Of a stretch of 40,507 nucleotides of DNA, positions 1 to 6,649 are shown in pieces (the first letter of the stretch is position 1; each line of letters begins with the position of its first letter). Position numbers and translations under genes: made by a program. The stretch spans positions 1 through 40,507 of the forward strand of contig JAZQAK010000034.1 in the NCBI GenBank assembly GCA_045545175.1, in the 5' to 3' direction. A model generated the notes under the pieces. The model searched no databases. It had not been told where the DNA came from and saw only the letters and a program-made list of their open reading frames with translations. Origin of the DNA: RGIG6165 sp045545175 (GTDB taxonomy: Bacteria > Bacillota > Clostridia > Oscillospirales > Feifaniaceae).

Positions 1-43
1 AAAGCAGTTTTGGGTTAGAAATTTTTCGTTTAGACAAAATAAT

Positions 44-81
44 AAAAATTCCGCAATACTTTGTGTATTACGGAATTTTTT
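44..81 (-). terminator. Bidirectional terminator after trxB
   Basis: Two arms (44-59 and 64-81) pair with one mismatch and carry A and T runs on the outside, so the hairpin can stop transcription from either side. It lies 79 bases beyond the trxB stop and closes the trxA-trxB unit. Bases 1-43 and 82-159 show no gene I can support. Confidence 0.8.
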
Positions 82-159
82 TATGAAGTATTAACGGAAA
101 AGTTCAATCCAAAACCGATTCATCCCTAAGCGAACACGCCCAAAGATTCCGCTTTTTTA

Positions 160-1077
160 TTATTCAAAATTTTTAATATACTGTTCGGCAAAATGTACGG
201 CGACCGCCCCGTCTGCAACTGCGGTGACAACCTGCCTGAGTTCTTTCGTTCTCACGTCACCTGCCGCATAGACGCCGTCGATATTCGTCTTGGTCGTTTC
301 ATCTGCAACAATATATCCGTTTTTATCAAGTTCCACACTGCCTGAGAGAAAATCCGTTGCAGGCTGCCTTCCGATACTGACGAAAAGGGCGTCACATTCA
401 ATTTCGCTCATTTTCCCCGCCGTGTCAATCCTTACAGCCTTGACTCTGTCCTCAGAGAGAATCTGCGTAACCGTGCTGTTCCACACGAACTGCACGTTAT
501 CCGCCTTTTCAAGCGTCTGAGCATATATCCTTCCTGCCCGAAGAGTGTCTCTTCTGTGAACGAGATACACTTTTTTGGCAAGTCCCGAAAGATAGATTGC
601 ATCAGCCGCCGCAGAATTACCGCCGCCGACGACAACCACCGTCTTGTCCTTATAAAACCTGCCGTCGCAGTGGGCACAGTAGTGAACCCCCATTCCGACG
701 AGCGAGGCTTCGTTGTCCAGACCGAGTTCACGGGGATTTGCCCCGCTTGCAATTACTACCGTTTTTGCAAAGAATGTTCCTGCAGACGTTTCAACCTTCT
801 TTATTTTATCTGAAAAATCGACTGCCGTCACCTCGGCATATTCGGTTTTTGCACCGAAACGCTCTGCGCCCTGTTGCATTTTCATACCGAGGGAAAAGCC
901 GTCTATCCCCTCTTCAAAACCGGGATAATTGTCAATATCACCCGTAAGCGCCATCTGTCCGCCGACCGACATTTTTTCAATGACAAGCGTGTCAAGCCCC
1001 GCACGTGAGGCGTACAGGGCGGCACAGTACCCCGACGGACCGCCGCCTATTATAAGAGTATCGTATACGTGTTCCAT
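160..1077 (-). CDS. trxB: Thioredoxin-disulfide reductase
   Basis: This cytosolic FAD enzyme uses NADPH to reduce thioredoxin. The 305-residue length is normal for the low-molecular-weight bacterial family. The N-terminal FAD Rossmann motif GGGPSG is at residues 11-16. The redox pair is C134 and C137 in CAHCDG, and a second Rossmann motif (VVGGGNSA, about 149-156) binds NADPH, followed by an HRRD segment typical of NADPH 2'-phosphate recognition. A GDV segment near the C terminus closes the FAD site. The gene starts 3 bases after the trxA stop, so the two are almost certainly co-transcribed and translationally coupled, pairing the reductase with its substrate. Nothing in it is anomalous. Confidence 0.97.
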   Translation of the reverse strand: MEHVYDTLIIGGGPSGYCAALYASRAGLDTLVIEKMSVGGQMALTGDIDNYPGFEEGIDGFSLGMKMQQGAERFGAKTEYAEVTAVDFSDKIKKVETSAGTFFAKTVVIASGANPRELGLDNEASLVGMGVHYCAHCDGRFYKDKTVVVVGGGNSAAADAIYLSGLAKKVYLVHRRDTLRAGRIYAQTLEKADNVQFVWNSTVTQILSEDRVKAVRIDTAGKMSEIECDALFVSIGRQPATDFLSGSVELDKNGYIVADETTKTNIDGVYAAGDVRTKELRQVVTAVADGAVAVHFAEQYIKNFE

Positions 1078-1080
1078 ATA

Positions 1081-1389
1081 CTAATCCTCTAACATCGCAA
1101 GAATCTGTGCCTTCGGCTTTGCCCCTGACGAACGGTTTACGATTTCACCGTTTTTGATTACCACCAACGTAGGAATCGTCGTCACGCCAAACTGTGAAGC
1201 AAGTTCCATTTCTTCATCGACGTTGATTTTACCCACGACGTACTGCGGATTTTCATCTGCAATTTCGTGCACTATGGGCACAACCATACGGCACGGACCG
1301 CACCAGTCTGCATAAAAATCAAGAAGCACAGGCTTGTCGCTGTTTATGATTTCTTCAAAATTGCTGTTGTTTACACTTATTACTGACAT
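1081..1389 (-). CDS. trxA: Thioredoxin
   Basis: This is a small cytosolic dithiol-disulfide carrier with the canonical WCGPC active site near residue 30 and the conserved cis-proline segment (TTIPT) about 40 residues later. It is about 102 residues long, which is normal. Two in-frame ATGs are possible, at 1395 and 1389. The Shine-Dalgarno stretch AAAGGA lies only about 3 bases before the first but about 9 before the second, so I chose 1389. The downstream neighbour 3 bases away is thioredoxin reductase. A promoter and a terminator-like hairpin precede it. Confidence 0.95.
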   Translation of the reverse strand: MSVISVNNSNFEEIINSDKPVLLDFYADWCGPCRMVVPIVHEIADENPQYVVGKINVDEEMELASQFGVTTIPTLVVIKNGEIVNRSSGAKPKAQILAMLED

Positions 1390-1445
1390 AATCATTTTCC
1401 TTTCATTTTAATTGTAACCTGCCCTGCAGATAATACTCATAACTA

Positions 1446-1488
1446 TTACAAAAAGGGGAAGAAAACACGCGATTTTCTCCCCCTGTAA
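1446..1488 (-). promoter_or_regulatory. Terminator-like hairpin in the trxA leader
   Basis: On the minus strand the roughly 100-base trxA leader folds into a GC-rich stem: 1455-1465 pairs with 1473-1482 with one bulge, and outer TTACA/TGTAA arms pair as well. In the direction of trxA transcription it is followed by five Ts. It therefore resembles an intrinsic terminator between the promoter and trxA, which would act as an attenuator. No ligand class or leader peptide is recognised. Confidence 0.5.
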
Positions 1489-1504
1489 CACCTCTAACAA
1501 ATTT

Positions 1505-1534
1505 AGTATAGCAAATAAAAAATACCTCCGTCAA
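1505..1534 (-). promoter_or_regulatory. Sigma-A-type promoter for trxA-trxB
   Basis: Read on the minus strand, a -35 box TTGACG (1529-1534) and a -10 box TATACT (1505-1510) are separated by 18 bases and preceded by TGC, an extended -10-like context. Predicted initiation is near 1498. Confidence 0.7.
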
Positions 1535-1609
1535 CGCTTTTCTTACGAGCACGTAAAATTTCTGCGTTATGCATAAGAAAAGTCAATTTATTTCATACAG
1601 TTTTACATA

Positions 1610-1638
1610 TTGTAAGATTAAAAAAAACGTGTTATATT
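1610..1638 (+). promoter_or_regulatory. Sigma-A-type promoter of the non-coding transcript
   Basis: The -35 box TTGTAA (1610-1615) and -10 box TATATT (1633-1638) have exactly 17 bases between them. Predicted initiation is near 1645, at the start of the structured non-coding region. Confidence 0.6.
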
Positions 1639-1850
1639 AAAGATGCAAAGAGAAAGGGGTGATACCCGATGAACAGGTAACGGCAAGTGCTCTTGAGCTA
1701 AGGTAAGTGGCAGCAGTCCGAGTGCCTGGCAAGAGTTTTAAATATAAAACAAACGTCTTCTAAAAAATCTCCTTACGGGAAAAGCAGTATCGTAAAAGAA
1801 ACAAAAAAGAAGGCACAAGAATTAAAAGAATGTGAGGTAAAAGAAAAAGA

Positions 1851-1880
1851 TGTTAGATATCAAGAGTGAAGAAAAATAAC
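1851..1880 (+). other. 9-residue mini-ORF before the terminator
   Basis: An ATG at 1851 follows a GAGG-containing stretch by about 13 bases. It opens a 9-codon frame reading MLDIKSEEK, then a stop at the foot of the terminator stem. It could be a leader peptide or chance, and I have no evidence for translation. Confidence 0.2.
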
Positions 1881-1930
1881 CCTTGACCTGCCGAAGATGC
1901 GTAAAGAAGCATGGGTCAAGGGTTATTTTT
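1875..1930 (+). terminator. Strong terminator ending the non-coding RNA
   Basis: A perfect 14-bp stem (1875-1888 with 1914-1927) encloses a smaller ATGC/GCAT hairpin and is followed by a T-rich run. It is the natural 3' end of the transcript starting near 1645. Confidence 0.8.
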
Positions 1931-1939
1931 ATTTGTATT

Positions 1940-1962
1940 CGTCCCTATGGGGCGTTTTTTTT
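1940..1962 (+). terminator. Second, short terminator
   Basis: CGTCCC and GGGGCG pair around a 3-base loop and are followed by eight Ts. It sits about 10 bases after the main terminator, apparently as a back-up. Confidence 0.6.
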
Positions 1963-2126
1963 ATTTTAAACACTTGTTGATTTTCAAAAAAGTAAAGTAC
2001 TCTTATGCTATATTGATTTCTTAGAAATAATGTACTTGTGAGGACTTGTTTACAGCAAACGCAAAACTTCTGACGCTGTTGCACCTTCTCGTAAACGAGC
2101 CCGAAAAAACGAAAACATTATAGGTA

Positions 2127-2170
2127 AAACCCCCGACCCGTGTAAAAACTCGGGACAAGGGTTATTTTTA
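2127..2170 (+). terminator. Hairpin resembling a diverged copy of the 1875-1930 terminator
   Basis: AACCC/GGGTT and CCCG/CGGG pair around an internal loop, followed by a T-rich tail. Its last 17 bases match the tail of the 1875-1930 terminator at 16 positions. The interval 1963-2126 holds nothing else I can name. Confidence 0.4.
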
Positions 2171-2205
2171 TCTTTACATTTGTTTTTTCTTATTGTATTA
2201 TAAAC

Positions 2206-2235
2206 TTGAAATCGGACGATTACTATATGTAATAC
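2206..2235 (+). promoter_or_regulatory. Possible promoter of the AraC/chelate-uptake operon
   Basis: TTGAAA (2206-2211) and TAATAC (2230-2235) are 18 bases apart and 37 bases before the AraC start codon. The -10 box is poor, as expected for an activator-dependent promoter, so the call is tentative. Confidence 0.35.
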
Positions 2236-2272
2236 AACCATCCTTTAACAAATTTTACTGTGAGGTGCAATT

Positions 2273-3055
2273 ATGTTATCGCTGCCATATAACGTTAGCT
2301 GCGGATATTTTGACTCAAACAACCCAAAATCCACGAAACATCCGGTAGAACGTACGGTGAAAAAATTTGAAATAGAGTTTTATGTAAGCGACGATATGTT
2401 CGTCTGTCTCGACGGAAAAAAACATGAGATCCGTAAAAACAGCATAATGATATCTCGTCCGGGACAGGTGCGCTACTCAAGCCGTCCGTTTAAAACGATG
2501 TATTTATGCTTTAACGTAGAGGACGAACTTGCACAAATGCTTTGTGCCGCCCCTGAATTTTTTATGAGCAGCCACCCCGAACAAATACGCGATATGCTTA
2601 GTGACCTTGCTCTCATCGTCGAAAACAACAGCAACTCTCTTCAGCTATACAGCCGTCTGCTCACGTTTATAAATCTTCTTCTGCGTGACGCCTCTATTCC
2701 CGAACCGCACAGCGGTATCAATTACAAAATAATACAGACGGCAAAGCGTTATATAGAAAAAAATTATGCAAGTCCCATTCATCTTGACGACGTTGCGGCA
2801 ACGGTAAATCTGAGCCCCGTATATTTTCACAATATTTTTTCAGAGGTATGCGGTATGTCACCGCACAGATACCTGACGAAAATCCGTATTGACCATGCAA
2901 AAAAAATGTTGTGGGATTCGGGTGCAAGCATTGCCGACATTGCCGAAAATTGCGGTTTTGGCTCACAACAGTATTTTACCAAAATATTTAAAAAAGAAAC
3001 GGGTTCTTCACCCGGCAAATACAGAAAAACCTTGTATGAGGATTACGTCGAATAA
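2273..3055 (+). CDS. AraC-family transcriptional regulator
   Basis: This 260-residue regulator has an N-terminal cupin-like ligand-binding half (about 25-95, including an IMISRPGQ-type strand motif). Its C-terminal AraC DNA-binding domain carries two helix-turn-helix units (about 150-250), with the family signatures YFHNIFSEVCGMSPHRY and YFTKIFKKETGSSPGKYR. The start is supported by a GAGGTG site 5 bases upstream. It lies 21 bases before the reductase-like gene and heads the whole cluster, so it probably controls the chelate transporter in response to metal or cofactor status. That role is inferred from position; the ligand cannot be read from sequence. Confidence 0.9.
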   Translation: MLSLPYNVSCGYFDSNNPKSTKHPVERTVKKFEIEFYVSDDMFVCLDGKKHEIRKNSIMISRPGQVRYSSRPFKTMYLCFNVEDELAQMLCAAPEFFMSSHPEQIRDMLSDLALIVENNSNSLQLYSRLLTFINLLLRDASIPEPHSGINYKIIQTAKRYIEKNYASPIHLDDVAATVNLSPVYFHNIFSEVCGMSPHRYLTKIRIDHAKKMLWDSGASIADIAENCGFGSQQYFTKIFKKETGSSPGKYRKTLYEDYVE

Positions 3056-3076
3056 CTGTTAGAAGGAGAGATAATA

Positions 3077-4003
3077 ATGATCAATCAAGCTGATATAATG
3101 AAGGTAAAGGGACAGGGTTTTTTACAGAACCGTGGCACAGAGAATTTTTCAGGAAGAATCGTTGCACGGGGTGCACTTTTCAGTGCTGATGAACTTCTTG
3201 CCATTGCACAGTGCTCAAAACTTTACGGAAACGGCAAAGTTTCCTTCACCAGCCGTCTTTCTGCTGAAATAGTGGGTATTCCTTTTGATAAAATAGACGA
3301 TGCTATGGCATTTATGGCAGAGCATAACCTCTATTTTGGAGGCACGGGTGCAAAAATACGTCCCGTAACCGCCTGTAAGGGTACCACGTGCGTATTCGGA
3401 AACACCGATACGCAGGAAATGGCAAAGAAAATTTACGACGAATTCTACGTAGGCTGGGCTAAAGTGCCCCTTCCCCACAAGTTTAAAATCGGTGTCGGCG
3501 GTTGTCCCAACAGTTGTATGAAGCCGAGTCTTAACGACTTTGGTGTTGAAGCACACAAGATTCCCGTGTTTGACGTCTCACTCTGTAAAGGCTGTAAAAC
3601 GTGCATTATCGCACAGAAATGTCCCGTCAAGGCAGTATCGGTTGTTGACGGTAAGGCAACAATCGATAAAGACAGATGTCTTGATTGCGGTGTCTGCACA
3701 GGCAAATGTCCGTTTGGAGCATTTGCAAAGACAAGCGAAACGGTATATAAAATATTCGTCGGCGGCACGTGGGGCAAACAGACGAGAATGGGCACTCCTC
3801 TTTCAAGATACGTGACGGAGAATGAAGTCTATACACTTCTCGAAAAGACGATTCTCTGGTTTAAAGAAAACGCTTATCAGAAAGAGCGCCTTGGTGCTGC
3901 AATCGACCGTATAGGTGTTAATAATCTTGAAAAAAGCCTTTTTTCAGATGACCTTTTAAACCGCAAGGATGAAATTCTTTCAGCAGAAATAAAAACAAGA
4001 TGA
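3077..4003 (+). CDS. Sulfite/nitrite reductase-like siroheme-[4Fe-4S] protein with ferredoxin domain
   Basis: The 308-residue protein has an N-terminal sulfite/nitrite-reductase ferredoxin-like half domain (about 15-85). The coupled siroheme/4Fe-4S signature follows, with C100 and C105 in ACKGTTC and C143 and C147 in GGCPNSC. Next comes a two-cluster 4Fe-4S ferredoxin insert (C170, C173, C176, C182 and C201, C204, C207, C211), then a C-terminal tail. This is the short one-module layout of small Dsr-like or assimilatory-type reductases in anaerobes, not full two-repeat SiR or NirB. No signal peptide is seen, so it acts in the cytosol. The start has a GGAGAG site. It overlaps the next gene, a chelate-binding lipoprotein, by 4 bases. 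The substrate is unknown; sulfite, nitrite, or a metal complex delivered by the neighbouring transporter are all possible. Confidence 0.85.
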   Translation: MINQADIMKVKGQGFLQNRGTENFSGRIVARGALFSADELLAIAQCSKLYGNGKVSFTSRLSAEIVGIPFDKIDDAMAFMAEHNLYFGGTGAKIRPVTACKGTTCVFGNTDTQEMAKKIYDEFYVGWAKVPLPHKFKIGVGGCPNSCMKPSLNDFGVEAHKIPVFDVSLCKGCKTCIIAQKCPVKAVSVVDGKATIDKDRCLDCGVCTGKCPFGAFAKTSETVYKIFVGGTWGKQTRMGTPLSRYVTENEVYTLLEKTILWFKENAYQKERLGAAIDRIGVNNLEKSLFSDDLLNRKDEILSAEIKTR

Positions 4004-4911
4004 AAAAACTGACTTTTATAATACTTGCTCTGCTTACCGTATTTTGTTCCTGCGGTAAAACGCAGGAACAGGGTGCAACTGCCACCTTTACCGATGCTTT
4101 GGGCAGAGAGGTGTCGCTTCATACACCCGAAAGGGTGGTTTCGGCATACGGTTCTTTTGCTGAAGTGTGGACTCTTGCAGGCGGCAGTCTTGTCGGTGTT
4201 ACCGTCGATGCCGTGAGCGAAAGAGGGCTCGACGTGGGAGATGCCGTAATTATAGGCTCGGTCAAAGAGCCTGACCTTGAACTCATCATTTCACTGAATC
4301 CCGATTTTCTCATTTTGTCGGCAGATATAGCAACCCACGTTTCGCTTGACGAAACGCTGACCAATGCAGGTATAACCCACGCATATTTCCGCACGGACAC
4401 GTTTGAGCAGTATCTTGAAATGCTTAACCTTTTCTGTTCATTCACGGGCAGAGAGGATTTGTATGCAAAAAACGGTACGGAAATTAAAAAAGATATAGAC
4501 AGCATTATTTCTACTGTACCCGACGGCAAACGGCCGACCGTGCTTTTGATACGTGCATTTTCAACAGGTGCAAAGGCAAAAGGTGCCGACAATCTTGCGG
4601 GTGTGATTTTGGAAGATTTGCGTACCGACAACATCGTCGAAAGGCACGAAAGCCTGCTTGAAGATTTAAGCATCGAGGCAATAATCGCAGAGGACCCCGA
4701 CTATATTTTCGTATCCACAATGGGTGCCGACGACAAGGCACTTACTGCACTGGCAGATGGTATTGCCTCAAACCCCGCGTGGAAGGAATTAAGTGCCGTA
4801 AAAAACGGCAGATATAATATTCTGCCAAAAGAATTATTTCATTATAAACCCAATGCAAAGTGGGCTGAAAGTTATGAATACATTGCAAAAATTATCTACC
4901 CCGAAAAATAA
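4000..4911 (+). CDS. Metal-chelate (siderophore/heme/B12 class) ABC substrate-binding lipoprotein
   Basis: This 303-residue extracellular binding protein belongs to the FecB/BtuF-type helical-backbone family. It has a short signal peptide ending in a Cys pair (FCSCGK), consistent with a lipobox near residue 19. The family-typical opening follows (TFTDALGREVSL, then PERVVSAYG at about 45-55) and precedes the first lobe. A second lobe (about 165-300) contains the FVSTMG-type strand of this fold. Its start overlaps the reductase stop as ATGA, implying translational coupling. The permease and ATPase genes follow directly. The substrate cannot be assigned more closely than iron-siderophore, heme or corrinoid. 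Confidence 0.88.
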   Translation: MKKLTFIILALLTVFCSCGKTQEQGATATFTDALGREVSLHTPERVVSAYGSFAEVWTLAGGSLVGVTVDAVSERGLDVGDAVIIGSVKEPDLELIISLNPDFLILSADIATHVSLDETLTNAGITHAYFRTDTFEQYLEMLNLFCSFTGREDLYAKNGTEIKKDIDSIISTVPDGKRPTVLLIRAFSTGAKAKGADNLAGVILEDLRTDNIVERHESLLEDLSIEAIIAEDPDYIFVSTMGADDKALTALADGIASNPAWKELSAVKNGRYNILPKELFHYKPNAKWAESYEYIAKIIYPEK

Positions 4912-5878
4912 AACAAAAAAAGCAGGCCTGCTTGTCGCTATGACGGCAGGTCTGCTTTTGATGCTTTTTATAAGTCTTTCCGTAGGCTCATCCGACGTTT
5001 CCGTGGCGGATGCATTAAATGACCCCACCGCCCTGCGTATACTCCTTTACGTCAGGCTTCCCCGTGCGGTTGCCGCAGTTTTCGCAGGTGTCGCACTCTC
5101 TGTCAGCGGTGTGATAATACAAACCGTTCTCGGTAATCCCATTGCAGGGCCGAGTATAATAGGAGTCAATTCAGGTGCAGGTTTTTTCGCACTTCTTGCG
5201 GCGGCAATACTGCCCACCCTGCCTTCACTTGTTCCCACCTTTGCTTTTACGGGTGCTCTGTTAGCGGGACTGATTATATTTGTTCTTGCATCAAAAACGG
5301 GTGCGGGAAAACTCACGGTCGTTCTTGCAGGCGTGGCAATCAACAGTATACTTACGGCAGGAACTGACACACTGACCGTGCTTGATACAGACCTTGTGTA
5401 TGCAAAAACGTCGTTTATGATAGGCGGTTTTTCGGGCGTTTCATTTGCAAAAATGACGCCTGCCCTCGTATATATTTTTATCGGCATAGCCGTGGCAATT
5501 ATTTTTTCAGGAAAACTCAATTTGCTTCTTCTCGGTGAAAACACCGCTAAAACGCTCGGTATGAACGTATCGGCTGTACGCTTTTTCTATCTGTGTATAG
5601 CATCACTTCTTGCAGGCTCCGCAGTAAGTTTCTCGGGTCTGCTGAGTTTTGTAGGGCTTTTAATCCCTCATATATCACGTCGGCTTGTCGGCACAGACAA
5701 CAAGATTTTACTGCCCTTTTGCGCACTTTTCGGGGGCGTCTTCGTGCTGTTTTGCGACACGGTGTGCAGAGTTATTTTTGCCCCGTTTGAACTGCCCGTC
5801 GGCATCATAATGTCACTTCTCGGCGGTCCCTTCTTCCTGTTTTTGCTCATGCACAGAAAGGAGAATCGGCTATGGTAG
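4874..5878 (+). CDS. FecCD-family ABC permease
   Basis: This integral membrane subunit of a metal-chelate importer has about ten hydrophobic segments across 334 residues. Family landmarks are the RLPRAVAAVFAGVALSVSG region near the start (GVAL, then QTVLGNPIAGPSIIGVNSGA) and the LLSFVGLLIPHISRRLVG cytoplasmic coupling loop near the C terminus, which contacts the ATPase. Frame-open ATGs exist at 4853 and 4874. Neither has a strong Shine-Dalgarno, and 4874 gives the smaller overlap (38 bases) with the binding-protein gene, so I prefer it. The stop overlaps the ATPase start by 7 bases. Confidence 0.88.
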   Translation: MNTLQKLSTPKNKTKKAGLLVAMTAGLLLMLFISLSVGSSDVSVADALNDPTALRILLYVRLPRAVAAVFAGVALSVSGVIIQTVLGNPIAGPSIIGVNSGAGFFALLAAAILPTLPSLVPTFAFTGALLAGLIIFVLASKTGAGKLTVVLAGVAINSILTAGTDTLTVLDTDLVYAKTSFMIGGFSGVSFAKMTPALVYIFIGIAVAIIFSGKLNLLLLGENTAKTLGMNVSAVRFFYLCIASLLAGSAVSFSGLLSFVGLLIPHISRRLVGTDNKILLPFCALFGGVFVLFCDTVCRVIFAPFELPVGIIMSLLGGPFFLFLLMHRKENRLW

Positions 5879-6609
5879 AAATAAAAAATCTCAACTATTC
5901 TTACTCAGATACAGCGATTTTAAAAGATATAAATCTTACCCTCCCCGAAAAAGAAATTATATCAATAATCGGGCCAAACGGCAGCGGAAAAAGCACTTTC
6001 CTGCACGTTCTGTCACGCCTTATTTCGATGCAGAACGGCAAAATCATCATTGACAACAAGAATATCTCGGACTACAAAAGAAAAGAACTTGCCAAAAAAA
6101 TGGCGCTTCTGCCCCAATTCCGCGAGGTGCCCGACGTTTCTGTTCGTCGTTTCGTGCTCAGCGGAAGATATCCATATCTCGGGTTTAGCGGAAACTACTC
6201 TGATAAAGACGAGTTTTGTGCAAAGCAGGCAATGGATATGACGGGCATCACCCACCTTGCCGACAGAAGCCTTAAAAGCCTATCGGGCGGTGAAAGACAA
6301 CGCGTCTATATAGCACTTTGTCTTTCTCAGGGTGCGGACATTCTGCTTCTGGATGAACCCACAACCTACCTTGACATCAGATACCAGTTTGACATTCTGG
6401 AACTTATCAGAAGTTTAACCGATAAAACAGTAGTTGCGGTGCTTCACGACATAACCCATGCGCTGACGTATTCGGATAAGGTTATTTTAATGGATAAGGG
6501 TACCGTACTTGCCTACGGCACTCCGCAGGAGGTTGCCTCATCGGGACTTATCGATGAGGTATTCAGCATCACCCTCGACAAAACCAATTACACAGTTTCA
6601 CCCAAATAA
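5872..6609 (+). CDS. Metal-chelate ABC transporter ATP-binding protein
   Basis: This 245-residue FepC/BtuD-type ATPase powers the importer encoded just upstream. It has Walker A GPNGSGKST (about 34-42), a Q-loop (LLPQF), the signature LSGGERQR, Walker B ILLLDEPT with the D-loop YLDIRYQ, and an H-loop VLHDI. The start is well supported by an AAGGAGAA site 9 bases upstream and overlaps the permease stop. It is the last gene of the operon and is closed by the shared terminator at 6608-6637. Confidence 0.93.
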   Translation: MVEIKNLNYSYSDTAILKDINLTLPEKEIISIIGPNGSGKSTFLHVLSRLISMQNGKIIIDNKNISDYKRKELAKKMALLPQFREVPDVSVRRFVLSGRYPYLGFSGNYSDKDEFCAKQAMDMTGITHLADRSLKSLSGGERQRVYIALCLSQGADILLLDEPTTYLDIRYQFDILELIRSLTDKTVVAVLHDITHALTYSDKVILMDKGTVLAYGTPQEVASSGLIDEVFSITLDKTNYTVSPK

Positions 6610-6637
6610 AAAGAGTTCGGTATTCCGAACTCTTTTT
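6608..6637. terminator. Bidirectional terminator between the ABC operon and pckG
   Basis: A perfect 13-bp inverted repeat (6608-6620 with 6625-6637) around a TATT loop has A and T runs on both ends. It serves both the plus operon ending at 6609 and the minus gene ending at 6650. Confidence 0.9.
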
Positions 6638-6649
6638 ATTTAATAACAA

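Larger units (their letters stand above)
1645..1930 (+). ncRNA. Candidate standalone structured RNA of about 285 nt
   Basis: A promoter starts this region and a strong intrinsic terminator ends it, yet it holds no ORF beyond a 9-codon one. Visible pairings are GGGGT/ACCC (about 1656-1667), CTCTTG (1690-1695) with CAAGAG (1730-1735), GGCA (1709-1712) with TGCC (1723-1726), CAGG (1674-1677) as an alternative partner of CCTG (1725-1728), a GTTTTA/TAAAAC hairpin (1735-1750), and TTACG/CGTAA (1773-1796). The overlapping partners suggest a pseudoknot or a switch. The rest (1800-1870) is purine-rich and mostly unpaired. It is not SRP RNA, tmRNA, RNase P RNA or 6S RNA as I know them. Its layout recalls standalone Firmicutes RNAs such as raiA, but I cannot confirm a family. 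Confidence 0.5.

Noticed and set aside
2050..2241. A 63-codon minus-strand frame upstream of the AraC gene
   Set aside because: It crosses the 2127-2170 hairpin, has no ribosome site and no recognisable family; a decayed remnant cannot be excluded.
4119..4673. A 184-codon frame antisense to the chelate-binding lipoprotein gene
   Set aside because: It is a shadow frame with Ser/Ala-rich low-information sequence and no ribosome site.
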